Shown here: piece after piece, positions 7,468 through 13,750 of the stretch | Layout: each line of letters starts with the position of its first letter | Numbering within the stretch: position 1 is the stretch's first letter | From: Anaerolinea thermophila | GTDB lineage: Bacteria; Chloroflexota; Anaerolineae; Anaerolineales; Villigracilaceae | Direction of reading: 5' to 3' | Length of the DNA stretch: 13,814 bases | Assembly (NCBI GenBank): GCA_022729775.1 | Contig: DZBA01000037.1 | Coordinates: forward strand, 1-13,814 | The notes under the pieces: generated by a model | Told to the model about the DNA's origin: nothing | Databases searched by the model: none | What the model saw: the letters and a program-made list of their open reading frames with translations, nothing else | Translations under genes and position numbers: made by a program

Positions 7468-8043
7468 TTAATCCGCGCTATCTTTCTCGGTGGCGGGCAG
7501 GTTACTGCCATTGATGGTGGCAATATTTTTGATGATTTCTGATATGGTTTGCACCAGCAACATACCAAACCCAAATAAAATCATGGATTTGATTGGCGCG
7601 CGCGGAAGTCCATCCGGGTCGGGCGAAAGTTCCCACATGCCGTATGTTCCATCGGGTAGTCGTCCCCATGATTGCAAAACAGGGAAGGTGGTGACGTATA
7701 TGCCAATGACGCAGAATGTAAGCAGAAAAAGCGTATGTCCCACCACGTCTACCCAGGCTTTTGTTTTGGGCGACCAATTCGCGTATAGAAAATCCACGCG
7801 GACATTTTCGCCATGTTTGAGGATGTATGCAAAGCCAAACAGGAAGGTCAGGGAAAACAAATACCATTGCATTTCGATCAGCATGTTAGTTGTTATCTTG
7901 AAGCCAAGGAACCTTCCAAGATACCGCGCGACAACATTATAGAACCCAATACCTACTGTTAAGATGACGAAGAACGCCGCCGCCTTGCCCAGATATTCGG
8001 TGAGGCTGTCAATAAAATTTGAGATTTTTAGCAATATTCGCAT
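7468..8043 (-). CDS. dctQ: TRAP transporter small membrane subunit DctQ
   Basis: The protein has 191 residues. Four membrane helices are apparent (~19-40, 57-77, 98-120, 152-172). The family signature HGENVRVDFLY follows helix 2 (~77-87), preceded by IEMQWYLFSLTF, and GLPRAPIK precedes helix 4. DctQ pairs with DctM and is required for TRAP transport. The loop between helices 3 and 4 is long (SWGRLPDGTYGMWELSPDP), a feature I associate with the TakP/FcbT2-type subfamily rather than sialic-acid systems. The ATG has AAAGGA 7 nt ahead. The gene is first in the dctQ-dctM operon and diverges from the ACT-domain gene, with a 113-bp control region between the two start codons. Confidence 0.92.
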   Translation of the reverse strand: MRILLKISNFIDSLTEYLGKAAAFFVILTVGIGFYNVVARYLGRFLGFKITTNMLIEMQWYLFSLTFLFGFAYILKHGENVRVDFLYANWSPKTKAWVDVVGHTLFLLTFCVIGIYVTTFPVLQSWGRLPDGTYGMWELSPDPDGLPRAPIKSMILFGFGMLLVQTISEIIKNIATINGSNLPATEKDSAD

Positions 8044-8076
8044 GATGCCGTCCTTTCTTGTGTTAGGGAATGTCGA

Positions 8077-8085
8077 ATGATAGCA
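8077..8085 (-). promoter_or_regulatory. Candidate extended -10 for dctQM
   Basis: Minus-strand TGCTATCAT reads as TGn plus TATCAT, 33 nt before the dctQ ATG. No good -35 is seen, which is usual for extended -10 promoters. Confidence 0.35.
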
Positions 8086-8103
8086 TAAAAATTACATTCA
8101 TTG

Positions 8104-8112
8104 TGCTATACT
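8104..8112 (+). promoter_or_regulatory. Candidate extended -10 for the double-ACT gene
   Basis: TGCTATACT matches TGn plus a TATAMT-type -10. It ends 44 nt before the chosen ATG at 8157, giving a leader of about 38 nt that includes AAAGGG. It lies downstream of the alternative ATG at 8070, which argues against that longer start. Confidence 0.45.
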
Positions 8113-8156
8113 TCGGTTTTGTAATTCAAACCCACACACCAGAAAGGGACGCGCTT

Positions 8157-8726
8157 ATGTCGAAAAATATTGTATTAACCTTGACCGGACACGATAAAGT
8201 TGGACTTGTGGAACACATCACCGACTTGCTTGTAAAGCATCACGGTAACATCGAATCCAGCCGTATGGCGCATCTGGGCGGGGAGTTTGCGATGCTGATG
8301 ATGGTGGAAGTCGCCGACTCGGAAATTGCAAATATGGATAAGACTTTCAACGGGCTGCGCGGCGAGGGCTATCAAGTTACGCTGGCGCTGACTGAAGACG
8401 ATTCGAGCAAGCACGCGGGCTGGCTTCCCTATCAAATCGAAGTGGAGGGCGCAGACCATGAGGGTATTCTTCACCAAATTTCTCATCACCTTGCCGCCCA
8501 AAATATTAGCATTGAAAATATGGACGCGTTTACAGCTCCCGCGCCAATGAGCGGCACGCCGCTGTTTACCCTGAAAGGCGTTGTGCTTGTTCCGCCCAAA
8601 TTGAACTATCACAATTGGAGCAGCGCGCTGATCGAAGTCTGCGACGCTTTGAATGTGATTGTCAAAATCGAAATGGTGAAATGGCTCGATATAAACAGCT
8701 CGACAAGCGGGCATGTAAGATGGTAA
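8157..8726 (+). CDS. Double ACT-domain protein, GcvR-like
   Basis: The protein has 189 residues from the ATG at 8157, chosen because AAAGGG precedes it and the first ACT strand begins at once (KNIVLTLTGHDKVGLVEHI). The in-frame ATG at 8070 would add a poor N-terminus and lies upstream of the likely promoter. ACT 1 covers ~3-80, with the DKxGLV turn that binds small ligands. ACT 2 covers ~94-175 (QIEVEGADHEGILHQISHHLA, then ISIENMDAFT). Two tandem ACT domains with no DNA-binding domain fit the GcvR family; GcvR senses glycine and restrains the activator GcvA in E. coli. No gcvA partner or glycine cleavage gene is in view. The C-terminus (~180-189) is polar and unrecognised. Being divergent from dctQM, it may sense a metabolite linked to transport, but this is inference. 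Confidence 0.82.
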   Translation: MSKNIVLTLTGHDKVGLVEHITDLLVKHHGNIESSRMAHLGGEFAMLMMVEVADSEIANMDKTFNGLRGEGYQVTLALTEDDSSKHAGWLPYQIEVEGADHEGILHQISHHLAAQNISIENMDAFTAPAPMSGTPLFTLKGVVLVPPKLNYHNWSSALIEVCDALNVIVKIEMVKWLDINSSTSGHVRW

Positions 8727-8751
8727 GAACCAGCAGTAATAACTTTACTGT

Positions 8752-8788
8752 AAAAAAAGGACGCGACATTTTGTCGCGTCCTTTTTTT
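8752..8788. terminator. Bidirectional terminator between the ACT gene and the P1 peptidase gene
   Basis: A perfect 17-bp stem with a TTT loop: A7 GGACGCGACA (8752-8768) pairs with TGTCGCGTCC T7 (8772-8788). The peptidase TAA (8787-8789 on the minus strand) overlaps the base of the stem, so the stop codon is part of the terminator. Confidence 0.92.
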
Positions 8789-9857
8789 ATTTGCCATATT
8801 CCTTCAAAACTTTTTTCAAATCCTCATGCGGCAGGGCTTTTGCGCTGACGTCATTGTGACCGACCATATCTTCTGCCGCAACCATGGCATTGATGATTGC
8901 CTCTTCGGTGGCGTACACCGTTGCGGAGAATATTGGGTCTATGTGGTCGTTTGACAATGTCTGAATGTGCGATAACCCTTTTTCATCGCCATATCCCGCG
9001 TTTGAATTTGCAGTAGAGAACGCAAGGAAAATATCCCCGGAGCCGTTTCCGCCAAGCGACCCGGTGCGCGCCATGCCGAGCGCGGCGCGTTTCGCAATCC
9101 GTTTTAATTGATGGGGGAGAACGGGCGCGTCTGTGGCGACAATGACAATGAGCGAGCCGTCATCCTGTTTGAAAGGGTTTTCCCCGCTGGTGAACGGCGC
9201 GTCATTCAACAAATGTTTGCCCATGGGGACGCCCGCAATCGTCAACTGATACCTTCTCCCAAAATTACATTGCGCCAGCACGCCAACGGTCCAGCCGCCG
9301 AGTTTTTCGGGCAATTTACGCGACGATGTGCCGGTGCCGCCTTTGAATTCATAGCACAACATTCCTGTCCCGCCGCCGACATTGCCTTCTTCGATGCCGC
9401 CGCCTTTTGCTGAAGCCAGCGCGCACATTACATGTTCTTCGCGGACATGAAACCGGTTCATTTCATTCAACCAGCCGTCTGCCGTTTCACCCACCACCGG
9501 CAGCGACCATCTTTGATACATCGCATTATTCTTTACCTGCCATGCGATGATGGTATCGCGCACGATTCCAACGCTGTGTGTGTTTGTGATTCCTATCGGA
9601 CCTTCGAGCAAGCCGCCTTCATCCACCCATGCCGCGCCGGTCATTTCCCCGTTTCCGTTGAATGAATGTACGCCCGCATACACTGGCGCGTGGTTTTTAT
9701 CTCCGCGTGGATGAATGATCGTGACGCCTGTCCGCGCAGACTTGCCTTCGATGATGGTCGCATATCCTACTGTCACCCCGCCAACATCGGTGATGGCGTT
9801 ATGTGTTCCTGTGTTTCCCTCAAAAGGGATTCCCAAATCCCGCGCGCGCAGTTTCAT
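8787..9857 (-). CDS. P1-family self-processing aminopeptidase (DmpA/BapA-like)
   Basis: The protein has 356 residues, typical for peptidase family P1 (DmpA L-aminopeptidase/D-Ala-esterase and the beta-peptidyl aminopeptidase BapA). Family segments in order: NAITDVGGVTVGY (20-32), GITNTHSVGIVRD (89-101), GGGTGMLCYEFKGGTGTSSR (161-180), TVGVLAQCNFG, DGSLIVIVATDAP (233-245) and GNGSGDIFLAF (270-280). In the family the precursor cuts itself before the Ser of DGS, predicting a Gly234-Ser235 cleavage with Ser235 as the new N-terminal nucleophile. Ser273 sits at the spacing of the second catalytic Ser. The residue two on is Asp275, where I recall Glu in BapA. No signal peptide, so cytoplasmic. The start overlaps the ATP-grasp stop (ATGA), so the two are translationally coupled. 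Substrates may be short peptides with N-terminal D- or beta-amino acids; not determinable here. Confidence 0.9.
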   Translation of the reverse strand: MKLRARDLGIPFEGNTGTHNAITDVGGVTVGYATIIEGKSARTGVTIIHPRGDKNHAPVYAGVHSFNGNGEMTGAAWVDEGGLLEGPIGITNTHSVGIVRDTIIAWQVKNNAMYQRWSLPVVGETADGWLNEMNRFHVREEHVMCALASAKGGGIEEGNVGGGTGMLCYEFKGGTGTSSRKLPEKLGGWTVGVLAQCNFGRRYQLTIAGVPMGKHLLNDAPFTSGENPFKQDDGSLIVIVATDAPVLPHQLKRIAKRAALGMARTGSLGGNGSGDIFLAFSTANSNAGYGDEKGLSHIQTLSNDHIDPIFSATVYATEEAIINAMVAAEDMVGHNDVSAKALPHEDLKKVLKEYGK

Positions 9858-10738
9858 TGTGAATGTTCCTTTGCAATTTTGACGAGCTGTTGTGTGATGC
9901 AGCGCATAATTTCGTCCGGCACGCCATCCATCGCCTGTGATTTGACGCGCGTATCAATTTCATCGTTGACATAATCCACGACGATGAATTGATCCGTGAG
10001 CGCAATTTCTGTGCTGAACCAATCGAGATTGCAGATGGACGCGATGCGCTTTGTAATTTCGCCCAGTGGGTTGAGTCCGCAGCGCAGATTTTCCTCCTCC
10101 CCAATCGTTTGGTAAATATGCGTGCCCGTATCCCACCAGCACGGGTAGGTTTTTCCATTGGAATAAAACACGCGAAACCACGCGGGCTTATCTTCGATGG
10201 CGCGCGGCGTGATGTGCGCCTGAAGCAAATATTTTTGTTCGGGGAATTGCATTCGCGCGCGCAGAATTTCATCCACCGTGTTTGCGCCTAGAATGACGCC
10301 CTCGCCGCCGCCTTCATTGGATGGCTTGATAACGAAATTTTCACCCAGCGGCGCAAGGTCAACGCGCGGAATGACGGGCTGTTCCAAGAATGGCGGGAGC
10401 AGGATGGTGTAAGGCGTGTGCAGTCCGCTGGTGATGAGCTCCAGATGCATGGTGGCTTTATCTTCCGACCATCGGGAGTTCTCTTCGGGGTTGATGCGGC
10501 GCGCGCCAAATTCTTTTGCCCAGCGCGGAATGGGGTCAAAGGTCGGCTCGCCTTGTCCGCGATGCAGCAGGGTCTTGAAGGTGGTGATGCCCTTGTATAG
10601 CGCGGTGATGGATTCGAGCAGGTTGTCAGGCTTGATTTGCCAAAGCGAAACGCCCTGCTCGATGCAGGCGTGTTCGATCATTCCGGCAAAGACATCGTCA
10701 TATTCCCAATACCAGGGGAGGCATAAATCGTATCGCAT
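9854..10738 (-). CDS. ATP-grasp domain enzyme, specificity unknown
   Basis: The protein has 294 residues. The fold is seen from the B-domain segment SEDKATMHLELITSGLHTPY (91-110) and the glycine-rich ATP loop NFVIKPSNEGGGEGVILG (134-151, Lys138). The C-terminal metal/ATP site is STEIALTDQFIVVDYVND (242-259; Glu244, Asp255, Asn258). The N-terminus (MRYDLCLPWYWEYDD) is a pre-ATP-grasp Rossmann-like region. ATP-grasp enzymes join a carboxylate to an amine or thiol through an acyl phosphate; I cannot assign the substrate. The gene ends 4 nt inside the P1 peptidase gene (ATGA), so a peptide-making or amino-acid-modifying role paired with a peptidase is plausible but unproven. No Shine-Dalgarno sequence precedes the ATG. 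A TATAAT lies 7 nt before it, pointing to a leaderless transcript. Confidence 0.78.
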   Translation of the reverse strand: MRYDLCLPWYWEYDDVFAGMIEHACIEQGVSLWQIKPDNLLESITALYKGITTFKTLLHRGQGEPTFDPIPRWAKEFGARRINPEENSRWSEDKATMHLELITSGLHTPYTILLPPFLEQPVIPRVDLAPLGENFVIKPSNEGGGEGVILGANTVDEILRARMQFPEQKYLLQAHITPRAIEDKPAWFRVFYSNGKTYPCWWDTGTHIYQTIGEEENLRCGLNPLGEITKRIASICNLDWFSTEIALTDQFIVVDYVNDEIDTRVKSQAMDGVPDEIMRCITQQLVKIAKEHSQ

Positions 10739-10745
10739 GAGCGGT

Positions 10746-10751
10746 ATTATA
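10746..10751 (-). promoter_or_regulatory. Candidate -10 for the ATP-grasp/P1 peptidase operon (leaderless)
   Basis: A perfect minus-strand TATAAT leaves 7 nt before the ATG at 10738, so transcription would start at or beside the A of the ATG. No ribosome site lies between them. It is back to back with the SlyD promoter. Confidence 0.5.
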
Positions 10752-10762
10752 AAGTAGGAATC

Positions 10763-10771
10763 TGGTACAAT
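10763..10771 (+). promoter_or_regulatory. Candidate extended -10 for the FKBP gene
   Basis: TGGTACAAT (TGn plus TACAAT) ends 26 nt before the chosen ATG at 10798. The ribosome site AAAGGA lies inside the predicted leader. Confidence 0.45.
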
Positions 10772-10797
10772 GCCTCAAATTAATGAAAGGATATGAA

Positions 10798-11286
10798 ATG
10801 AGCAAAGACACAGTACAAAATGGCGTAGTGGTTTCAATGGAATATACATTGAAGGTAGATGGCGAGGTTTTGGATTCTTCCAAAGATTCAGGACCTTTGT
10901 CCTTCCTTGCGGGACACGACAATATCGTCCCCGGTTTGGAACGCGAAATGATTGGCATGAAAGTCGGCGAAAGCAAGGATGTCGTCGTCTCGCCTGAGGA
11001 TGGCTACGGCGAGTTCGATGAGGAGGCTTTTGTGGATGTGCCTGTCAGCGAGTTCCCCGACGATATGGAACTCGAAGAAGGTTTGGAAATGATGGTTACA
11101 GATGAAGATGGCAACCAGCAAATGGCATACGTTGACAGCTTTGATGATGAGGATGTAACGCTGAGCTTCAACCATCCGCTTGCAGGCGCGGAACTGCACT
11201 TTAGCGTCAAAGTGACCGGGCTGCGCGAGCCGACCAGCGAAGAGCTCGACCACGGACACGTCCACGAAGACGGACATCAACACTAA
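10798..11286 (+). CDS. slyD: SlyD-type FKBP peptidyl-prolyl cis-trans isomerase
   Basis: The protein has 162 residues from the ATG at 10798. AAAGGA at 10786-10791 fits this start and not the in-frame ATG at 10783, which it would follow. The FKBP core is split: VVVSMEYTLKVDGEVLDSS and GPLSFLAGHDNIVPGLEREMIGMKVGE (~37-63) before, and FNHPLAGAELHFSVKVTGLRE (~128-148) after, a chaperone-like insert-in-flap domain (PEDGYGEFDEE through YVDSFDDEDVTLS). NHPLAG is the SlyD signature. The C-terminus ends in a short His-rich tail (HGHVHEDGHQH), suggesting metal binding, nickel in the E. coli protein, though far shorter than in E. coli SlyD. It acts in the cytosol as a folding helper. The protein is strongly acidic. 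It stands alone, divergent from the ATP-grasp gene and convergent with dedA. Confidence 0.93.
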   Translation: MSKDTVQNGVVVSMEYTLKVDGEVLDSSKDSGPLSFLAGHDNIVPGLEREMIGMKVGESKDVVVSPEDGYGEFDEEAFVDVPVSEFPDDMELEEGLEMMVTDEDGNQQMAYVDSFDDEDVTLSFNHPLAGAELHFSVKVTGLREPTSEELDHGHVHEDGHQH

Positions 11287-11290
11287 AAAA

Positions 11291-11323
11291 ATAGACCCTA
11301 AAGGTTTTGCCTTTAGGGTCTAT
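11291..11323. terminator. Bidirectional terminator between slyD and the DedA gene
   Basis: A perfect 14-bp stem (ATAGACCCTAAAGG 11291-11304, loop TTTTG, CCTTTAGGGTCTAT 11310-11323). An A run at 11285-11290 gives a strong T tract for the minus-strand DedA transcript; the plus side has only CATTTAT. Confidence 0.87.
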
Positions 11324-11326
11324 CAT

Positions 11327-11917
11327 TTATGCCGTTGCTTTATTTTGCGTTTGCCATTTGAAGATTTGCCTGACTCCAAAACCGAATATCACCAAACCAA
11401 GAATCAAGCCGCCGAAGTTGCTGAGAAATTCGCTGACCAATTCCCATTGGCTGCCGAAACTATATCCCAGCCCGCCGTAGAGGGTGATCCAAAATATCTC
11501 TCCGCTGATGTCGTACATCAGAAAGCGCGAGAATTTATATCCGCTGCCGCCCGCGATCAGGTTGGTGGGAATGGCAACCGCGGTGACGAGCCAGCGCGTG
11601 AGGAAGATGGCAAGCCCGCCCTGCTTTTGGAACGAATCGCGCGCGCTGACCCACACCTGCGAACTTCCAAAGTGGCGCTGTGTCCAGTCTTTGGCGAAGT
11701 ATCCCATCCCAAAACTGATCACATCCCCAAGCGCCGCGCCTATGAGTCCCAGCGCGGCGGCTTGCAGCCAATTCAAAAATCCCTGCTGGCTGAACGCGCC
11801 CGCTGCAATCACAACCACAGACGCGCCGACGGGCAAGCCCAACGCGCCGAGAAATAAAATCAGCCCGACCAATGGCGCGCCATAATTGATAACTTGCGTA
11901 AGGAGAATGTCATTCAT
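11327..11917 (-). CDS. DedA family (VTT domain) inner-membrane protein
   Basis: The protein has 196 residues, in the usual range for DedA proteins. The N-terminal hydrophobic segment (INYGAPLVGLILFLGALGLPVGASVVVIAAGAF, residues ~10-42) and the re-entrant region (LGLIGAALGDVISFGMGYFAKD) match the family. The central signature FLTRWLVTAVAIPTNLIAGGSGYKFSRFL (~105-133) carries the Arg and Pro residues typical of DedA/VTT proteins. Two further helices end the protein, followed by a short basic tail. The family works as proton-dependent lipid transporters or scramblases, for example recycling undecaprenyl phosphate or moving phosphatidylethanolamine; which lipid this one handles cannot be read from sequence. 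The ATG overlaps the stop of the upstream membrane-anchored gene (ATGA), implying a coupled pair, and termination is at the shared hairpin. Confidence 0.88.
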   Translation of the reverse strand: MNDILLTQVINYGAPLVGLILFLGALGLPVGASVVVIAAGAFSQQGFLNWLQAAALGLIGAALGDVISFGMGYFAKDWTQRHFGSSQVWVSARDSFQKQGGLAIFLTRWLVTAVAIPTNLIAGGSGYKFSRFLMYDISGEIFWITLYGGLGYSFGSQWELVSEFLSNFGGLILGLVIFGFGVRQIFKWQTQNKATA

Positions 11918-12357
11918 GGCGTTGTAGTGGGGGAAACATAAGGAAGCGGCGTCGCGGGGAATTGCGGCGGTTGCTCTTGTTTTTGCATTGCCTGAATGGA
12001 TGCTTTCACGTGCGCGAGAATGATGCCTTCTTCATTTGGGTAGAGTTTGTCGTTCAATTCTTTCAAACTCATTTTGCCGTAATTTTTATCCGCGTCTTTG
12101 TCGAAAGTGTTTTTGTCGAGGTCGAGCGATTTGAACAAGGCTTCGGGCGGGACGTCGTACATGCGCGCGATATATGGCACGGTCATCCAATCACGAATCA
12201 GGTCGAGGTCGGTTTGCTTGGCGGGGGGCGGTTTTCCAAAATTACCATTTCCGCGTATTCGTACAAATGAACGCACGGCGCGCATTCCAAAAAAGACGAT
12301 TACGGCAACGCCGATTAAAATAAAAATCGAGGTGAGGATTTTTTGTTTCTTTGTCAT
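11914..12357 (-). CDS. Small membrane-anchored protein of unknown function, coupled to the DedA gene
   Basis: The protein has 147 residues and is not assigned to a named family. Residues 9-27 form one transmembrane helix after a basic start (MTKKQK), so the rest faces outward under the positive-inside rule. The outer part has one compact helical segment (DLDLIRDWMTVPYIARMYDVP, then EALFKSLDLD; ~50-80), resembling a small helix-turn-helix or LysM-like fold in rhythm, then SLKELNDKLYPNEEGIILAHVKA and a Pro/Thr-rich tail (PPQFPATPLPYVSPTTTP). The final 4 nt overlap the DedA start. The WMTVPYIA-type segment suggests a recurring small domain, but I cannot name it. No Shine-Dalgarno sequence is visible; a TAAAAT box lies 5 nt before the ATG. 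Confidence 0.7.
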   Translation of the reverse strand: MTKKQKILTSIFILIGVAVIVFFGMRAVRSFVRIRGNGNFGKPPPAKQTDLDLIRDWMTVPYIARMYDVPPEALFKSLDLDKNTFDKDADKNYGKMSLKELNDKLYPNEEGIILAHVKASIQAMQKQEQPPQFPATPLPYVSPTTTP

Positions 12358-12362
12358 AATTT

Positions 12363-12368
12363 ATTTTA
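12363..12368 (-). promoter_or_regulatory. Candidate -10 for the membrane-protein/DedA operon (leaderless)
   Basis: Minus-strand TAAAAT leaves 5 nt (AAATT) before the ATG at 12357, with no ribosome site between. The gap is slightly short for a leaderless start exactly at the A, so confidence is low. Confidence 0.3.
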
Positions 12369-12418
12369 CATGATGTTGGGTGGGAAAACTGTAAAGGAAT
12401 TGTGTGTATATCATAAAA

Positions 12419-12446
12419 CAGCGCGACTCTTTTTAGAGCCGCGCTG
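12419..12446 (-). terminator. Terminator of obg
   Basis: On the minus strand CAGCGCGGCTCT pairs with AGAGTCGCGCTG around a short A-rich loop. The only imperfect pair is a G-U wobble on that strand (A-C on the plus strand), and TTTTATGA follows, so it is built for the minus-strand obg transcript, 30 nt after its stop. Confidence 0.78.
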
Positions 12447-12475
12447 CGAGAATATATTATTCAACTATCGAGCGG

Positions 12476-13738
12476 TTAATCCTTCCACTCTAATTCAAAA
12501 TTGCCGATGTAAACCGTGTCTTCTTCCTGAACGCCCGCGTCGCGCAGGGCTTCGTCAATGCCGAGTCGCTCCATCAATTTTTGGAAGCGGCGCAGCGAGC
12601 CATCATGCTCCCAATACGTCATCTTCGCGGAACGCTCGATGGCGACACCGGTCACGCGCCACTCATGCGCGCCTTCGCGTTTGATCTCGAACTGGTTCGG
12701 GTCTACATCCGGCGTGTAAACGGGCAGCGTTTCTTCCACTTCTTCCACCGGCATCTCGGAAAGTTTTTGGTGCGCGGTGATGAGAATATCGCGCGTATTG
12801 GCGCGTGTCATCGCCGACGCGGTGATCAAATCCACTTTTTTCTTTTTGAAACTGGCTTTGATCGTCTTCAACCTTTCCTGCACTTCGGGCTGGTCAATTT
12901 TGTTCAGCACCACAATCTGCGGTTTCTTGCCGAGTTTGGGGTCGAAGAGCGAGAGCTCGTTGTTGATTTGGGAAAAGTCCGCGAGCGGGTCTTCGGAGAG
13001 TCCGTCAATCATGTGGATGAGGACGCGCGTGCGCTGGATGTGACGTAAAAAGTCATGCCCCAAGCCCGCGCCTTCTGCCGCGCCTTCGATCAAGCCGGGG
13101 ATGTCCGCCAAAACCACGGTGACATCCTCGTCAATGTTTGCCACGCCGAGATTTGGCTCCAGCGTGGTAAAGGGATAATCGCCGATCTTCGGTTTTGCGT
13201 TGGTCAAGGCTGAAAGCAGCGTGGATTTTCCCGCATTGGGCAAGCCGATGATGCCAATGTCCGCGATGAGTTTCAATTCAAGGCGCAGCGATTTTTCTTC
13301 ATAGGGCTCGCCTTTTTCTGCGGTGCGCGGCGCCTGATTGCGCGACGTGGCAAAGTGCTGGTTGCCGCGCCCGCCGCGTCCGCCCTTGCAGACGAGCAGC
13401 CTCTGTCCCGCCTGGGTTAAATCTCCAAGCAGGTCGCCTGTGTCCGCGTCGTAGACAATTGTCCCCGGCGGGATGTAAATGACGAGGTCTTTTGCACCGC
13501 GCCCTGTCATCTGTGAACCGCCGCCATTTTTTCCGTCATCTGCCGCAAATTTTTCATTTTGGCGGAAAGCCGAAAGCGTGTTGAGCGTTGCCTTTACTTC
13601 AAAGACGACGTCGCCGCCCTTGCCGCCGTCGCCGCCATCGGGACCGCCAAGCGGAACAAATTTCTCACGGCGGAAGTGCATCATGCCGTCGCCGCCTTTT
13701 CCTGATCGTACGTGAATATTTACTTGATCTATAAACAT
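12476..13738 (-). CDS. obg: Ribosome-assembly GTPase Obg/CgtA with OCT domain
   Basis: The protein has 420 residues. The N-terminal Obg fold (1-~157) has the glycine-rich type II helices (GGPDGGDGGKGGD 31-43; KGGRGGRGNQHF 118-129). The G domain has P-loop GLPNAGKS (165-172), switch I TT (191-192), DIPG (212-215), NKID (279-282) and SAM (308-310). An OCT domain follows (~335-420), the arrangement usual in Gram-positive and Chloroflexota-type Obg. It binds GTP/GDP and helps 50S subunit assembly, linking it to stress signalling; essential in most bacteria. The start MFIDQV is the family N-terminus, although the frame stays open upstream to the window edge. No Shine-Dalgarno sequence is present; TATAAT lies 6 nt before the ATG. 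A terminator follows the stop. The residue after the NKID motif and the G5 segment look normal, so it should be functional. Confidence 0.97.
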   Translation of the reverse strand: MFIDQVNIHVRSGKGGDGMMHFRREKFVPLGGPDGGDGGKGGDVVFEVKATLNTLSAFRQNEKFAADDGKNGGGSQMTGRGAKDLVIYIPPGTIVYDADTGDLLGDLTQAGQRLLVCKGGRGGRGNQHFATSRNQAPRTAEKGEPYEEKSLRLELKLIADIGIIGLPNAGKSTLLSALTNAKPKIGDYPFTTLEPNLGVANIDEDVTVVLADIPGLIEGAAEGAGLGHDFLRHIQRTRVLIHMIDGLSEDPLADFSQINNELSLFDPKLGKKPQIVVLNKIDQPEVQERLKTIKASFKKKKVDLITASAMTRANTRDILITAHQKLSEMPVEEVEETLPVYTPDVDPNQFEIKREGAHEWRVTGVAIERSAKMTYWEHDGSLRRFQKLMERLGIDEALRDAGVQEEDTVYIGNFELEWKD

Positions 13739-13744
13739 GCTTCT

Positions 13745-13750
13745 ATTATA
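13745..13750 (-). promoter_or_regulatory. Candidate -10 for obg (leaderless)
   Basis: A perfect minus-strand TATAAT leaves 6 nt (AGAAGC) before the ATG, the spacing at which transcription would begin on the start codon. The AGAAG is too close to serve as a ribosome site if the start is here. Confidence 0.5.

Noticed and set aside
8070..8156. N-terminal extension of the double-ACT protein from the ATG at 8070
   Set aside because: It would lie upstream of the extended -10 at 8104-8112, lacks a ribosome site, and the ACT fold begins exactly at the ATG at 8157.
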